NCBI GenBank assembly: GCA_900317305.1
Contig: ONGG01000040.1
Coordinates: forward strand, 3,031 to 53,806
DNA length: 50,776 nucleotides
Direction: 5' to 3'
DNA from: an uncultured Prevotellaceae bacterium
GTDB taxonomy: Bacteria; Bacteroidota; Bacteroidia; Bacteroidales; Bacteroidaceae
How positions within the stretch are numbered: position 1 is the first letter of the stretch; each line of letters begins with the position of its first letter. The notes under the pieces are model-generated. The model had not been told where the DNA came from, made no database searches, and was given only the letters and a program-made list of their open reading frames with translations. The translations under genes were made by a program, and so were the position numbers. Shown here piece after piece: positions 6,556 through 17,537 of the stretch.

Positions 6556-8235
6556 ATGAAAACAAAGCTTACCCTGCTGTGCATGATAGCCCTTGCCGTC
6601 TGCAACATGGCAGTGGCACAAACCGATAGCGACCGCAACTTCGAGGTGAAGAAACAACTCGATGTGTTCAACAGCATCTACAAGAACCTCGACATGATGT
6701 ATGTCGACACGCTCGACGCCAAGGAGGTGATCGGCACCGGCATCAAAGCCATGCTCCGCAGTCTGGACCCCTATACCGAATACTATCCCGAGGAGAACAT
6801 GAAAGAACTCAAGGAGATGTATACGGGCAAGTTCGCTGGTATCGGAGCCATCATCCGCTATAATTCCCAAATCAAGCGGGTGGTGATCGACGAGCCCTAC
6901 AAGGACATGCCCGCCGACAAGGCCGGACTGAAAAAGGGCGACATCATCCTGGCTATCGACGACTCGTCGATGGTCGACAAGAACGTGACCTACGTGAGCA
7001 ACCACCTCAGAGGCGACCCAGGCACTAGCTTCATCCTCAAGATACAGCGTCCCACCACAGGGAAGAAGATGCAGTTCAAGATCACACGCCAGACGGTGCA
7101 GACCCCATCGGTGCCCTACTACGGCATACAGAAAGGCAATGTGGGCTACATCAACCTGAAACAGTTTACTGAAGACTGCTCAAAGGAGGTGCGCAAAGCC
7201 TTCATCGAGATGAAGGAGAAGGGCATCAGCGGACTGGTGCTCGACCTGCGCGGCAATGGTGGAGGCTCGGAGGCAGAGGCCGTGAATATCGTCAACATGT
7301 TCGTGCCCAAAGACTTGCTCATCGTGTCGAACCGCGGCAAGATGAAACGCTCCAATATCGACTACAAGACCAAGGTGGAGCCTATCGACACGGTAATGCC
7401 CGTGGTGGTGCTCGTGAGCGACATGACCGCCAGTGCCAGCGAGATTACCAGCGGAGCACTTCAAGACCTCGACCGCGCCGTGGTTCTCGGCACACGCACC
7501 TATGGCAAAGGACTCGTTCAAATCAGTGTCGACCTGCCCTACAACGGGTCGCTCAAGCTCACCAGCGACAAATACTATATCCCCAGCGGGCGCTGCATAC
7601 AAGCCATCAACTACCGGCACGCACAGGGTGGATACACCGAGCACATCCCCGACTCGCTCACCAAAATATTCTATACCACGCACGGACGCGAGGTGCGCGA
7701 TGGCGGCGGCATCACCCCCGATGTGGTGGTGGAAGCCGACTCGCTGCCCAACATCGGCTATTATCTAGCCACGTCGGGGGCCGACTCCACCGAGGTGCTG
7801 CTCAACTACGAGGTGGAATATATCGCCAAGCACCCCACCATCGCCAAGCCATCGGTGTTTGAAATCTCCGACACCGACTACGAGGAGTTCAAGCGCCAAG
7901 TCATCGCCAGCGGCTTCACTTACGACCACGAGACCGAGAAATATCTCCAGAACCTGGTGAAACTCGCCAAGTTTGAGGGCTACTACGATGATGCCAAGGA
8001 AGACTTCGACAACCTGGAGCGGAAACTCAAGCACAACATCGAGAAAGACCTCGACTACAACAAGGCACAACTCAAGCGAATCCTCGCCGACGACATCGTG
8101 GCCGCCTACTACTACCAGGCCGGTGCCATCGAGAACAGCCTGAGAGGAGACAAGCAGATGGAAGAGGCGGTGAGAATCATCAACAATCCACAGGAATATT
8201 GGAAAATCCTAGGCCGCGAGATGCCCAAACCATGA
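6556..8235 (+). CDS. S41-family C-terminal processing peptidase
   Basis: 559 residues from the ATG at 6556; the signal peptide ends near AVAQ (residue 22). Order of parts: an N-terminal helical segment, a PDZ domain at about 85-180 (GIGAIIRY, PADKAGLKKGD), and the S41 protease core with LVLDLRGNGGG (227-237), the catalytic serine motif TASASE (291-296) and the catalytic lysine K318 in TYGKG. A long C-terminal helical extension follows (about 400-559). Enzymes of this CtpA/Prc type cut periplasmic or envelope proteins near their C-termini. The serine-lysine pair is intact, so activity is expected. The gene stands alone with its own promoter and is followed by the rimP promoter. Substrate cannot be told from context. 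Confidence 0.92.
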   Translation: MKTKLTLLCMIALAVCNMAVAQTDSDRNFEVKKQLDVFNSIYKNLDMMYVDTLDAKEVIGTGIKAMLRSLDPYTEYYPEENMKELKEMYTGKFAGIGAIIRYNSQIKRVVIDEPYKDMPADKAGLKKGDIILAIDDSSMVDKNVTYVSNHLRGDPGTSFILKIQRPTTGKKMQFKITRQTVQTPSVPYYGIQKGNVGYINLKQFTEDCSKEVRKAFIEMKEKGISGLVLDLRGNGGGSEAEAVNIVNMFVPKDLLIVSNRGKMKRSNIDYKTKVEPIDTVMPVVVLVSDMTASASEITSGALQDLDRAVVLGTRTYGKGLVQISVDLPYNGSLKLTSDKYYIPSGRCIQAINYRHAQGGYTEHIPDSLTKIFYTTHGREVRDGGGITPDVVVEADSLPNIGYYLATSGADSTEVLLNYEVEYIAKHPTIAKPSVFEISDTDYEEFKRQVIASGFTYDHETEKYLQNLVKLAKFEGYYDDAKEDFDNLERKLKHNIEKDLDYNKAQLKRILADDIVAAYYYQAGAIENSLRGDKQMEEAVRIINNPQEYWKILGREMPKP

Positions 8236-8306
8236 CAAAAATCAAGAAAACCATACCATTTCGAACAAAAAACGACGAAATATTTTGCCACACGAGCATT
8301 TTTTCC

Positions 8307-8315
8307 TAACTTTGC
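8307..8315 (+). promoter_or_regulatory. -7 promoter box of the rimP-nusA-infB operon
   Basis: TAACTTTGC is a full match to TAnnTTTGC, and TTTG at 8284-8287 sits 19 bases upstream at the -33 position. This is one of the best-spaced promoters in the window. Confidence 0.75.
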
Positions 8316-8330
8316 ATCGTTCAGTGGAAT

Positions 8331-8353
8331 GAGGGGCTTGCAGAAAGCCCCTC
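8331..8353 (+). promoter_or_regulatory. Leader hairpin upstream of rimP, attenuator-like
   Basis: A perfect 9-bp stem (GAGGGGCTT at 8331-8339, AAGCCCCTC at 8345-8353) with a 5-base loop lies about 10 bases into the predicted transcript and 25 bases before the rimP start. It is followed by ATTTTCATT, so it resembles a weak intrinsic terminator. It could attenuate the operon or protect the 5' end; which one cannot be read from sequence. Confidence 0.55.
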
Positions 8354-8378
8354 ATTTTCATTATTAAACATTTGAAGC

Positions 8379-8846
8379 ATGATAGAGAAAAGTATCGTAA
8401 AAAGTTTAGTGGAGACATGGCTTGAGGGAAAAGACTACTTCCTCGTAGATATCGAAATCAGCCAAGACAACAAAATCGTTGTGGAAATCGACCACGCCGA
8501 CGGCGTATGGATTGAAGACTGCGTAGAACTGAGCAAATTCATCGAAGACCACCTCGACCGCGACAAGGAGGACTTTGAACTGGAGGTAGGCTCCGCAGGA
8601 TTAGGCCAGCCTTTCAAAGTGCCCCAGCAATACCTCAACTTCATCGGAAAAGAGGTGGAGGTGCTCAGCGCCGACGGCAAGAAGACCAAAGGGGTGCTCA
8701 AATCGGTTGACGGAAGAGACTTCATCGTCACCACACAAGAGAAGATCAAGCCCGAGGGCAAGAAAAGGCCTGTGCTCACCGATGTGGACAAAGCCTTCAA
8801 TATGGACGAAGTAAAATACACAAAATATATAATTAGTTTCAAATAA
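8379..8846 (+). CDS. rimP: Ribosome maturation factor RimP
   Basis: 155 residues, the normal length. RimP binds the 30S subunit precursor in the cytoplasm and helps its maturation. Family features visible: an N-terminal domain with LVDIEISQDNKIVVEIDHADGVWIEDCVELS, and LEVGSAGLGQPFK, the counterpart of the conserved EVSSPGLDRPL stretch, followed by a C-terminal small beta-barrel (VEVLSADGKKTKGVLKS). It is the first gene of the conserved rimP-nusA-infB operon, with nusA only 4 bases downstream. Expression probably starts at the promoter box at 8307-8315 and passes the hairpin at 8331-8353. Confidence 0.93.
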   Translation: MIEKSIVKSLVETWLEGKDYFLVDIEISQDNKIVVEIDHADGVWIEDCVELSKFIEDHLDRDKEDFELEVGSAGLGQPFKVPQQYLNFIGKEVEVLSADGKKTKGVLKSVDGRDFIVTTQEKIKPEGKKRPVLTDVDKAFNMDEVKYTKYIISFK

Positions 8847-8850
8847 AGCT

Positions 8851-10116
8851 ATGGCAGCAAAGAAAGCAACAGAAGCGACCCCCAACATGATCGAGACCTT
8901 CAGGGAGTTCAAGGAAAACAAGAACATCGACCGTACTACCCTTGTCAGCGTGCTCGAGGAAAGTTTCCGAAACGTCATCGCTAAGATTTTCGGCAGCGAC
9001 GAGAACTTCGACGTCATCGTCAACCCCGACAAAGGCGACTTCGAAATCTACCGCAACCGCGTGGTGGTGGCTGACACCGACGTGGAAGACCAAAACAAGC
9101 AGATCTCGCTCTCCGAGGCCCAGAAAATCGATCCCGACTACGAGATTGGTGAGGATGTGAGCGAGACCATCGAGTTTGCCAAATTCGGACGCAGGGCCAT
9201 CCTCAACCTGCGCCAGACCTTGGCCTCGAAAATCCTGGAGCTCGAGCACGACTCCCTCTACAACAAATACAAGGACCGCGTCGGACAAATCATCAGCGGC
9301 GAGGTATACCAGACCTGGAAGCGCGAAGTGCTCATCGTCGACGACGAGAACAACGAGCTCATCCTGCCCAAGTCGGAGCAGATTCCCAACGACCAGTACC
9401 GCAAGGGCGAGACCATCCGTGCCGTCATCCTCAGGGTTGACAATGAGAACAACAATCCCAAAATCATCCTCTCGCGCACCAGTCCCATGTTCCTCGAGAG
9501 ACTGCTCGAGGGCGAGGTGCCCGAAATCAACGACGGACTCATCTCTATCAAAAACATCGCACGCATGCCGGGCGAGAGAGCCAAAGTGGCCGTGGAAAGC
9601 TACGACGAGCGCATCGACCCTGTGGGCGCCTGCGTAGGCGTGAAAGGAAGCCGTGTGCACGGCATCGTGAGAGAACTCGGCAACGAGAACATCGACGTCA
9701 TCAACTACACCTCGAACATCAAGCTCTACATCCAGCGCTCGCTCAGTCCGGCAAAGGTGTCGAGCATCAACATCGACGAGGAGAACCACAAGGCCGAGGT
9801 CTACCTGCAGCCCGAGGAGGTATCGCTCGCCATCGGCCGTGGTGGTCTGAACATCAAACTGGCCTCCATGCTCACCGGCTACACCATCGACGTGTTCCGC
9901 GAGATTGAGGACAACGAGGCCGAGGAAGACATCTACCTCGACGAGTTCGCCGACGAGATCGACCAGTGGGTTATCGACTCCATCAAGCGCATCGGGCTCG
10001 ACACCGCCAAGGCTGTCATCAACGCCCCGAGAGACATGCTTGTAGAGAAAGCCGACCTGGAGGAGGAGACCGTAGATAACGTGCTCAACATCCTCAAAGC
10101 AGAGTTCGAGAACTAA
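8851..10116 (+). CDS. nusA: Transcription termination/antitermination factor NusA
   Basis: 421 residues: an N-terminal RNA-polymerase-binding domain (about 1-130), an S1 domain (about 135-200, [13 protein letters not shown]), then two KH domains. The first KH carries [14 protein letters not shown] (about 252-265) and the second contains [12 protein letters not shown] (about 329-340). The acidic C-terminal repeats of proteobacterial NusA are replaced by a short segment, as usual outside that group. NusA binds RNA polymerase and nascent RNA to modulate pausing, termination and rRNA antitermination. It sits between rimP and infB in the standard order. In other bacteria NusA controls its own operon; the hairpins at 8331-8353 and 10128-10217 would be places for this here, by inference. 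Confidence 0.95.
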   Translation: MAAKKATEATPNMIETFREFKENKNIDRTTLVSVLEESFRNVIAKIFGSDENFDVIVNPDKGDFEIYRNRVVVADTDVEDQNKQISLSEAQKIDPDYEIGEDVSETIEFAKFGRRAILNLRQTLASKILELEHDSLYNKYKDRVGQIISGEVYQTWKREVLIVDDENNELILPKSEQIPNDQYRKGETIRAVILRVDNENNNPKIILSRTSPMFLERLLEGEVPEINDGLISIKNIARMPGERAKVAVESYDERIDPVGACVGVKGSRVHGIVRELGNENIDVINYTSNIKLYIQRSLSPAKVSSINIDEENHKAEVYLQPEEVSLAIGRGGLNIKLASMLTGYTIDVFREIEDNEAEEDIYLDEFADEIDQWVIDSIKRIGLDTAKAVINAPRDMLVEKADLEEETVDNVLNILKAEFEN

Positions 10117-10127
10117 GCGGCATACGC

Positions 10128-10217
10128 TCACCCTGAAAACATCTACCGACAGGCTGGCCCCATCCGGGCCACGACTGCCCGAAAACGACACCTCTGGCCA
10201 GCATGTACCCAGGGTGA
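10128..10217 (+). promoter_or_regulatory. Nested inverted repeats in the nusA-infB spacer
   Basis: The 139-base spacer before infB holds two nested arms: TCACCCTG (10128-10135) with CAGGGTGA (10210-10217), and inside it GCTGGCC (10153-10159) with GGCCAGC (10196-10202). A local alternative, GGCCC/GGGCC around 10156-10169, would compete with the inner arm. No T-run follows, so a terminator is unlikely; an RNA element acting on infB translation or on processing is more plausible. Confidence 0.5.
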
Positions 10218-10255
10218 CATCATCAAAAAAAACGAAACAGAACAGTAGAAACAGA

Positions 10256-13165
10256 ATGGCTATTAGATTAAGCAAAGCAATTAAAGAACTGAACATAGGA
10301 CTCCAGACGGCAGTGGAGTTCCTCACGAAGAAATTCGACCTTGGTGACACGAAGATCGACCAGAACTTCAAACTCAACGACGACCATTACGAGTCGCTGA
10401 AAGAGGAGTTCAAGAGCGACAAGGAAGTGCGCACACAGGCCGAGAAGATATTCCCCAAAAAGCCAAAGGAGAAGAAGCGGCCTGAGCCTGAGAGCCACAG
10501 TGCCGAGACTTTGCTCCAACAGAACAGGCCCCAATTCAAGCCGGTTGGTAAGATCGACCTCAACACGCTCAACAAGCGTCCGGCTGCTCCCGCCGCTGAG
10601 CCCGTGAAAGAGAAGGCCGCCGAGGCTCCTGCCGTAGCCCCGGAAGAGAAGGCCGCACCCCAACCCGCAGCAGTGGCTGCGCAACCCGAGGAGAAGAAAG
10701 CCGAGCCTGCGAAAGCAGAGGCCGCTCCCGTGGTGAAAGAACCTGCCGAGAAGCCCGCCGAGGCCGTCAAGCCCGCCGAGGTCAAACAGCCTGAACCCGA
10801 GGAGAAGAAGCCCGAGGTGGCCGAGCAGCCGAAGGTGGAGCCTGTCGTTGAGAAGACGCCCGAGCCAGAAAGCCAGCCCGCACCGGAAGAGCCAAAGGCC
10901 CCCGTTACCGAAAACAAGATTTTCACCCTCGACAGCGAGCAGAAGAACGCGCCCAAAGTGAACGTGCTGGGCAAGATCGACCTCGACTCCATCAACCAAA
11001 GCACCCGTCCGAAGAAAAAATCGAAGGAAGAGCGGCGCAAGGAGCGCGAGGAGAAATCGCAGCATGGCACTGCCCAGAATGGTGAGAAGAAGAAGCGCGT
11101 ACGCATCAACAAAGAGCGCGTGGACATCAATGCCGCAAGCCAGAACGTGCCTGGAGGCAACAACCAGGGCGGTGGCGGAAACCAAGGAGGCGCAGCCCAG
11201 GGCAACAAGAACAAGAACAAGAAAGACAAGAACCGCAAGCGCAACCAGCGCCCGCTCGAGGTGAACGAGGAGGATGTGGCAAGACAGGTAAAGGAAACCC
11301 TTGCCCGACTCACCAACAAGAACCAGAACAAGAAGGGTGCCAAATACCGCAAGGAGAAACGTGAGGCCATCCAGGAGCGTCTGCAAGAGGAGCGTGCCGA
11401 GCAGAAGGCAGAGAGCAAGGTACTCAAACTCACCGAGTTTGTAACCGTGAGCGAGTTGGCCACTATGATGAATGTGGGTGTGAACCAAGTCATCGGTACC
11501 TGTATGAGTATCGGCATCATGGTGAGTATCAACCAGCGTCTCGACGCCGAGACCATCAACATCGTGGCCGACGAGTTCGGCTTCACCACCGAGTATGTAA
11601 GTGCTGAGGTACAGAATGCCATCACCGAGGAAGAGGACGACGAGAACGACCTCGTGCCCCGCGCACCCATCGTCACCGTGATGGGCCATGTGGACCATGG
11701 TAAGACCTCGCTCCTCGACCATATCCGCAACACCAACGTCATTGCCGGTGAGGCCGGAGGTATCACCCAGCATATCGGTGCCTACAACGTGGAGCTGCCC
11801 GACGGACGGCAGATCACCTTCCTCGATACCCCTGGTCACGAGGCCTTCACGGCCATGCGTGCCCGTGGCGCACAGGTCACCGACATCGCCATCATCATCG
11901 TGGCTGCCGACGACTCGGTGATGCCCACCACCAAGGAGGCCATCGCCCACGCACAGGCAGCCAACGTGCCCATGGTGTTTGCCATCAACAAGATCGACAA
12001 GCCCGGTGCCAACCCCGACAAGATCCGCGAGGACCTGGCCAATATGAACCTGCTCGTGGAAGACTGGGGCGGCAAGTACCAATGCCAGGAAATCTCGGCA
12101 AAGAAAGGCATCGGCGTGGACGACCTGCTCGAGAAGGTGCTGCTTGAGGCCGAGATGCTCGACCTGAAAGCCAACCCCAACCGCAAGGCCACCGGCTCGA
12201 TCATCGAGTCGTCGCTCGACAAAGGCCGTGGATACGTATCCACCGTACTCGTTTCGAATGGTACGCTGAAGGTGGGCGACATCGTTGTGGCCGGCACTAG
12301 CTACGGCCGTATCAAGGCCATGTTCAACGAGCGCAACCAGCGCATACAGGAAGCCGGACCATCGGAGCCCGCCATCATCCTCGGTCTCAACGGTGCTCCT
12401 ACCGCTGGCGACTCCTTCCATGTGATGCCCACCGAGCAAGAGGCCCGCGAGATCACCAACAAGCGTATGCAGTTGCAGCGTGAGCAGGGACTGCGCACCA
12501 CGAAGACGCTGGGTCTCGACGAACTCTCCCACCGTTTTGCTCTGGGCGAGTTCCACGAGCTCAACATCATCGTCAAGGGCGACACCGACGGTTCGATAGA
12601 GGCCCTCTCCGACTCGTTCATCAAACTCTCTACCGAGAAGGTGCAGGTGAACGTCATCAACAAGGCCGTGGGACAGATTTCCGAGAACGACGTGATGCTC
12701 GCCTCGGCATCGAGCGCCATCATCGTGGGCTTCCAGGTACGTCCGTCGGCCGACGCCCGCAAACTTGCCGAGCGCGAGGGTGTGGAAATCAACACCTACT
12801 CCATCATCTACGACGCCATCGACGAGGTGAGGTCGACGATGCAGGGTATGCTCGACAAGGTGAAGAAGGAAATCGTGACCGCCGAGATAGAAGTGAAGCA
12901 AGTGTTCAAGATATCGAAAGTGGGCACCGTGGCCGGTGGTCTGGTGACCGATGGCAAGGTGCACAACAAGGACAAGGCCCGTGTGGTGCGCGACGGCATC
13001 GTGGTGCACACCGCCAATATCGACGCCCTGAAGCGCTACAAGGACGACGCCAAGGAAGTGGCCACCGGCCTTGAGTGCGGCATCTCGCTTGTCAACTTCA
13101 ACGACATCCAAGTGGGCGACATCATCGAGACCTTCATGGAAATCGAGGTGGAGCAGAAACTCTGA
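10256..13165 (+). CDS. infB: Translation initiation factor IF-2
   Basis: 969 residues. The start at 10256 ([15 protein letters not shown]) is chosen because that opening is the conserved IF-2 N-domain; an upstream in-frame start at 10214 would add 14 residues and fall inside the hairpin arm. A long Ala/Pro/Glu/Lys-rich linker spans about residues 90-380 with a Gly/Asn/Gln stretch. The second N-domain follows, then the GTPase core from about 475: GHVDHGKTS (G1), GGITQHIGA (G2), DTPGHEAF (G3), NKIDKPGA (G4). Domains II, III and C2 complete the protein; C2 binds initiator tRNA. IF-2 brings fMet-tRNA to the 30S subunit. It is the third gene of the rimP operon. The linker is unusually long, which is common in Bacteroidetes. 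Confidence 0.96.
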   Translation: MAIRLSKAIKELNIGLQTAVEFLTKKFDLGDTKIDQNFKLNDDHYESLKEEFKSDKEVRTQAEKIFPKKPKEKKRPEPESHSAETLLQQNRPQFKPVGKIDLNTLNKRPAAPAAEPVKEKAAEAPAVAPEEKAAPQPAAVAAQPEEKKAEPAKAEAAPVVKEPAEKPAEAVKPAEVKQPEPEEKKPEVAEQPKVEPVVEKTPEPESQPAPEEPKAPVTENKIFTLDSEQKNAPKVNVLGKIDLDSINQSTRPKKKSKEERRKEREEKSQHGTAQNGEKKKRVRINKERVDINAASQNVPGGNNQGGGGNQGGAAQGNKNKNKKDKNRKRNQRPLEVNEEDVARQVKETLARLTNKNQNKKGAKYRKEKREAIQERLQEERAEQKAESKVLKLTEFVTVSELATMMNVGVNQVIGTCMSIGIMVSINQRLDAETINIVADEFGFTTEYVSAEVQNAITEEEDDENDLVPRAPIVTVMGHVDHGKTSLLDHIRNTNVIAGEAGGITQHIGAYNVELPDGRQITFLDTPGHEAFTAMRARGAQVTDIAIIIVAADDSVMPTTKEAIAHAQAANVPMVFAINKIDKPGANPDKIREDLANMNLLVEDWGGKYQCQEISAKKGIGVDDLLEKVLLEAEMLDLKANPNRKATGSIIESSLDKGRGYVSTVLVSNGTLKVGDIVVAGTSYGRIKAMFNERNQRIQEAGPSEPAIILGLNGAPTAGDSFHVMPTEQEAREITNKRMQLQREQGLRTTKTLGLDELSHRFALGEFHELNIIVKGDTDGSIEALSDSFIKLSTEKVQVNVINKAVGQISENDVMLASASSAIIVGFQVRPSADARKLAEREGVEINTYSIIYDAIDEVRSTMQGMLDKVKKEIVTAEIEVKQVFKISKVGTVAGGLVTDGKVHNKDKARVVRDGIVVHTANIDALKRYKDDAKEVATGLECGISLVNFNDIQVGDIIETFMEIEVEQKL

Positions 13166-13201
13166 GGCGACTGCCGGCCACTTGAAACATTGACACGCTT
13201 G

Positions 13202-15265
13202 ATGGGAAAGAAAGAGAAGAAGATGCGGTCGTTTGCCGGGCGCCTGACAAGGCGCATCGTGCTCCTGATGCTCATCATCATGGGGTTGGTGGCATGGCTG
13301 CTCTACAATGCCACCACCGAATATGCCATCGGCTCAGAGGGGATGCGACAGGAGGTGCTTCTCGATGCCTCCGTCAATGAGGTGCACCGTGTGGCCTCGA
13401 ATGTCTTCACGGGCGCCTCCAACCATGTGCCTGAGATCGAGGAATGCCTCGGACAGCCCGACAGGTTGCCGCTTCTCATGGAGCGTGTGGTGAGGCTCAA
13501 TGCCCACATCCGCAGCTGTGGCCTCTTCTTCCGGGATGGCTACTATCCGCAGAAAGGCCGATGGTATTGTCCCTATGCGGTGCGCACCGACAGCATCCAC
13601 ATCGAGACGAAGGAACTCGGCGGCCCCTCTCACGACTACCTCGGCGCCGAGTGGTTCGATAAGGCCATGAAGGCGACGGAGAGCCATTGGTCGAGACCGT
13701 TCTTCGAGGGCAACGACTCCGTGCCGTTGGTCGCTTGTCTCTTCCCCATCCACGACCCATCGGGCCAGACAGTGGCGGTGCTCAGTGCCGACCTGTCGCT
13801 CGAATGGCTCAGCAAGAGGATGCAGCAACTCGACTGGGACATTTTCTCCCAGGAATGGGTGTCACCGTCAGAAGAGACGGTCGAGAAGTTCAAGGAAAAG
13901 GACCCCATTTTCAATAAGGAGGAAAAATTCAGCAAGTGGAAACCCTACAGCTTTCTCATCACAAGCGAAGGCACCTTTCTCGTGCATCCCGACCGGCAGC
14001 GCATCATCCACAAGAAGATCAGCGACTACACCAAGACGACTCCCGACACGCTCGACGACTATGTAGTCAGCCAGATGCTCTCGGGCAAGAAAGGTTTTCT
14101 GTTCGACCAGATCGACGAGCTGCCTGAGGCCGTGAAACTCGACGGGCGCAAGATGTATGTCTTCTACGCACCGGTCAAGCACACCGACTGGTCGATGGTC
14201 CTCGCCATCCCCAAGATCAGTGTCGACCTGATCGGCATCTTCCTGGGCCTGCTGATGCTGCTGCTCATCGCTGTCGGCCTCGTCGTCGCCTTCATCGTCA
14301 GCCGGGTTGTCATCCGTCGTGCCGTCAAGCCGCTCAAGCAACTCTCCGCTTCGGCCGGTGAGGTGGCCAAGGGCCATTTCAGCACCGCACTGCCCGTCAT
14401 CAAGCACAACGACGAGGTGGGGGTGCTGCGCAACTCCTTCGACGACATGCAGAAGTCGCTGACGAAGTATGTCGAGGAACTGAAGGCCACCACGGCCTCG
14501 AAGGCTGCCATCGAAAACGAACTGGAGGTGGCACACAACATCCAGATGGGCATGCTGCCCAAGATCTTCCCACCCTACCCCGACCGCGACGACATCGACA
14601 TCTACGGCTCGCTCAACCCGGCAAAGGAGGTGGGAGGCGACCTCTTCGACTTCTACATACGCGACGACATGTTGTTCTTCTGCATCGGCGACGTGTCGGG
14701 CAAGGGTGTGCCGGCATCACTGGTGATGGCCGTCACCCGGACGCTCTTCCGCAACATCTCCGCACACACGGCACAGCCTGGGCAAATCGCCACCGCTCTC
14801 AACAACACCCTGTCGGAGGGCAACGACACCTGCATGTTTGTCACCCTCTTCGTGGGCATCCTCCATCTCTCCGACGGCACCCTCTCCTATTGCAACGCCG
14901 GACACGACCAACCGATACTCATCGGACAGGAGGTGCGCATGCTGCCCTGCGACTCAAATGTGCCTCTCGGCGTTGTCGCCGGATGGACATTCAGCGCACA
15001 GACGGCACACATCACCCCGCAGACCACCATCTTCCTCTATACCGACGGCCTCACCGAGGCCGAGGATGTCGGCCATGCGCAGTTTGGCATCACACGGGTG
15101 CAGCAGACGGCCAAGACGATGGTGGCACACGACGACAACCAGCCCAAGAAACTCATCGAGAGCATGGCCGCTGCAGTGAAAGACTTCGTGCGCGAGGCCG
15201 CACAGAGCGACGACCTGACAATGCTTGCCCTCAAATACTTGAAAACCAATGGACAACAAAGATAA
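13202..15265 (+). CDS. Membrane-bound SpoIIE/RsbU-like serine phosphatase with sensor and HAMP domains
   Basis: 687 residues from the ATG at 13202 (an upstream TTG at 13190 is less likely). Layout: membrane helix at about 15-35; an extracytoplasmic Cache-like sensor (about 40-335) with tryptophans and [17 protein letters not shown] at its end; second membrane helix ([21 protein letters not shown]); HAMP domain; coiled coil with the entry motif [10 protein letters not shown]; then a PPM/SpoIIE phosphatase with [39 protein letters not shown] and SDDLTMLAL, all metal-binding aspartates present. Such proteins dephosphorylate anti-sigma-factor antagonists in partner-switching pathways; no antagonist or kinase gene is adjacent. 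The last 17 bases overlap sufB, so the two are probably co-transcribed. Confidence 0.9.
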   Translation: MGKKEKKMRSFAGRLTRRIVLLMLIIMGLVAWLLYNATTEYAIGSEGMRQEVLLDASVNEVHRVASNVFTGASNHVPEIEECLGQPDRLPLLMERVVRLNAHIRSCGLFFRDGYYPQKGRWYCPYAVRTDSIHIETKELGGPSHDYLGAEWFDKAMKATESHWSRPFFEGNDSVPLVACLFPIHDPSGQTVAVLSADLSLEWLSKRMQQLDWDIFSQEWVSPSEETVEKFKEKDPIFNKEEKFSKWKPYSFLITSEGTFLVHPDRQRIIHKKISDYTKTTPDTLDDYVVSQMLSGKKGFLFDQIDELPEAVKLDGRKMYVFYAPVKHTDWSMVLAIPKISVDLIGIFLGLLMLLLIAVGLVVAFIVSRVVIRRAVKPLKQLSASAGEVAKGHFSTALPVIKHNDEVGVLRNSFDDMQKSLTKYVEELKATTASKAAIENELEVAHNIQMGMLPKIFPPYPDRDDIDIYGSLNPAKEVGGDLFDFYIRDDMLFFCIGDVSGKGVPASLVMAVTRTLFRNISAHTAQPGQIATALNNTLSEGNDTCMFVTLFVGILHLSDGTLSYCNAGHDQPILIGQEVRMLPCDSNVPLGVVAGWTFSAQTAHITPQTTIFLYTDGLTEAEDVGHAQFGITRVQQTAKTMVAHDDNQPKKLIESMAAAVKDFVREAAQSDDLTMLALKYLKTNGQQR

Positions 15266-16751
15266 GGAAAAAGACCCCGACAAGAAACAGCGCAACGATA
15301 ACGAGGAGCCTGTAGACGACAACGAGTTGGTGCGACGCATAGCCGAGCAGAAATACGAATTCGGCTTCACCACCGACGTACATACCGAGATCATCGAGAA
15401 AGGCTTGAACGAGGAAATCGTACGACTCATATCGCAGAAGAAGGGTGAGCCCGAATGGCTCCTCGAATTCCGCCTCAAGGCTTTCAGACACTGGCTTACG
15501 CTCAAGGAACCGACTTGGGGACATGTCCATCTGCCCAAGATCGACTATCAGGCCATCTCCTACTACGCCGACCCTATGGCCAAGAAGCCCAAAGGCGACG
15601 GGAAGATAGACCCCGAACTGGAGAAGACCTTCGACAAACTCGGTATTCCTCTCGAGGAACGCCTCGCACTGAGTGGCACGGCCGTCGACGCCATCATGGA
15701 CTCGGTGTCGGTGAAGACCACCTTCAAGGAGAAGCTGGCCGAGAAAGGCATTATCTTCTGCTCCATCGGCGACGCCGTGAAGCAACACCCCGACTTGGTG
15801 AGACAATACCTGGGCACGGTGGTTCCCTACCGCGACAATTTCTTCGCCGCACTCAACAGCGCCGTGTTCAGCGACGGGTCGTTCGTCTACATTCCCAAAG
15901 GTGTTCGCTGCCCCATGGAACTCAGTTCCTATTTCCGTATCAACGCCCGAAACACCGGACAGTTTGAGCGCACGCTCATCGTGGCCGACGACGACTCGTA
16001 TGTGAGTTACCTTGAAGGCTGCACTGCTCCCATGCGCGACGAGAACCAACTCCATGCCGCCATTGTCGAGATCATCGTCAACGACAGGGCCGAGGTGAAA
16101 TACTCCACCGTGCAGAACTGGTATCCTGGCGACGAGAACGGCCGCGGCGGTGTGCTCAATCTCGTGACCAAGCGCGGCGAACTGCGCGGCGACCACTCCA
16201 AACTGTCGTGGACACAGGTGGAGACGGGTAGCGCCATCACCTGGAAATATCCCTCGTGCGTGCTCAGGGGCAACCACTCACAGGCCGAGTTCTACAGCGT
16301 GGCCGTGACCAACAACTACCAAGAGGCCGACACCGGAACGAAGATGATACACATCGGCCACGACACCAAGTCGACCATCATCTCGAAAGGCATCTCCGCC
16401 GGACACTCACAGAATTCATACCGCGGACTCGTGCGCGCCACCTCGACGGCCCACAACGCCCGCAACTACTCCAGCTGCGACTCCCTGCTGCTGGGCAGCA
16501 ACTGTGGCGCCCACACCTTCCCCTACATGGACATCCACAACGACACCGCCATCGTGGAACACGAGGCCACCACATCGAAAATCAGCGAGGACCAACTTTT
16601 CTACTGCAACCAGCGCGGCATCCCCACCGAGCAGGCCGTAGGCCTCATCGTCAACGGATATGCCAAGGAGGTGCTCAACAAATTACCCATGGAGTTTGCC
16701 GTAGAGGCACAGAAACTGCTCTCCGTATCGCTCGAGGGCACCGTGGGATAA
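15249..16751 (+). CDS. sufB: Fe-S cluster assembly protein SufB
   Basis: 500 residues, typical of SufB. It is the scaffold core of the SufBC2D complex that builds iron-sulfur clusters in the cytoplasm. Conserved parts are visible: YKFGFTTDV-like opening ([12 protein letters not shown]), [37 protein letters not shown], the beta-helix core, SSCDSLL and the end segment with [20 protein letters not shown]. The gene begins inside the last codons of the phosphatase gene and is followed by sufC 33 bases later. The intact sufBCDS set lacks sufE/sufU in this window. Confidence is high from length, order and motifs. Confidence 0.95.
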   Translation: MDNKDKEKDPDKKQRNDNEEPVDDNELVRRIAEQKYEFGFTTDVHTEIIEKGLNEEIVRLISQKKGEPEWLLEFRLKAFRHWLTLKEPTWGHVHLPKIDYQAISYYADPMAKKPKGDGKIDPELEKTFDKLGIPLEERLALSGTAVDAIMDSVSVKTTFKEKLAEKGIIFCSIGDAVKQHPDLVRQYLGTVVPYRDNFFAALNSAVFSDGSFVYIPKGVRCPMELSSYFRINARNTGQFERTLIVADDDSYVSYLEGCTAPMRDENQLHAAIVEIIVNDRAEVKYSTVQNWYPGDENGRGGVLNLVTKRGELRGDHSKLSWTQVETGSAITWKYPSCVLRGNHSQAEFYSVAVTNNYQEADTGTKMIHIGHDTKSTIISKGISAGHSQNSYRGLVRATSTAHNARNYSSCDSLLLGSNCGAHTFPYMDIHNDTAIVEHEATTSKISEDQLFYCNQRGIPTEQAVGLIVNGYAKEVLNKLPMEFAVEAQKLLSVSLEGTVG

Positions 16752-16784
16752 ACCGATCATTCACGACAAACATCACATACCGCA

Positions 16785-17537
16785 ATGCTTATAGTGAAAA
16801 ACCTGCATGCCACCATCGGTGGCAAGGAAATACTCAAAGGCATCAACCTTGAGGTGAACGATGGCGAAACCCATGCCATCATGGGGCCCAACGGTTCGGG
16901 CAAATCCACCCTCTCGGCCGTGCTCGTAGGCAACCCTCTCTATGAGGTGACCGAGGGCGAGGCTTGGTTCAACGGCAAGAACCTGCTCGAGATGAAGCCT
17001 GAAGACCGCGCCCACGAGGGGCTGTTCCTCTCATTCCAATATCCCGTCGAGATTCCTGGCGTGTCGATGACCAACTTCATGAAGGCTGCCATCAACGCCA
17101 AGCGCGAATACCTGGGACTCGACCCGCTCAACGCGTCGGAATTTCTCAAGCTCATGCGTGAGAAGCGCCAGATTGTGGAACTCGACAGCAAACTCGCCCA
17201 CCGGTCGGTGAACGAGGGATTCAGTGGCGGCGAGAAGAAACGCAACGAAATCTTCCAGATGGCCATGCTCGAGCCCAAACTTGCCATCCTCGACGAGACC
17301 GACTCCGGCCTCGACGTCGACGCCATGCGCATCGTTGCCGGTGGCGTGAACAAGATGCGCACCCCCGAGACGTCGACCATCGTCATCACCCACTACGAGC
17401 GCCTGCTCGACATGATACGCCCCGATGTGGTACATGTGCTCTATCAGGGCCGCATCGTCAAGACCGCAGGTCCTGAACTGGCCAAGGAGATAGAGATGAG
17501 AGGCTACGACTGGATAAAGAGCGAGATCGATGAGTAG
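16785..17537 (+). CDS. sufC: Fe-S cluster assembly ATPase SufC
   Basis: 250 residues. An ABC-type ATPase without membrane domain; it powers conformational change in SufBC2D. Walker A is GPNGSGKST (about residues 34-42), the signature motif is FSGGEKKR, and Walker B is LAILDETDSGLDVDA, with the SufC-specific ending. The usual SufC start MLIVKNLHA is present. It overlaps sufD by 8 bases, consistent with translational coupling. Confidence 0.96.
   Translation: MLIVKNLHATIGGKEILKGINLEVNDGETHAIMGPNGSGKSTLSAVLVGNPLYEVTEGEAWFNGKNLLEMKPEDRAHEGLFLSFQYPVEIPGVSMTNFMKAAINAKREYLGLDPLNASEFLKLMREKRQIVELDSKLAHRSVNEGFSGGEKKRNEIFQMAMLEPKLAILDETDSGLDVDAMRIVAGGVNKMRTPETSTIVITHYERLLDMIRPDVVHVLYQGRIVKTAGPELAKEIEMRGYDWIKSEIDE

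Noticed and set aside
8839-10377. A 512-codon minus-strand open frame across nusA
   Set aside because: Same shadow effect; the nusA product on the plus strand is unmistakable.
10268-13111. A 947-codon open frame on the minus strand across infB
   Set aside because: It mirrors the codon bias of infB (G/C at third positions keeps the opposite strand open); the translation is His/Val/Leu-rich and fits no family, while infB is certain.
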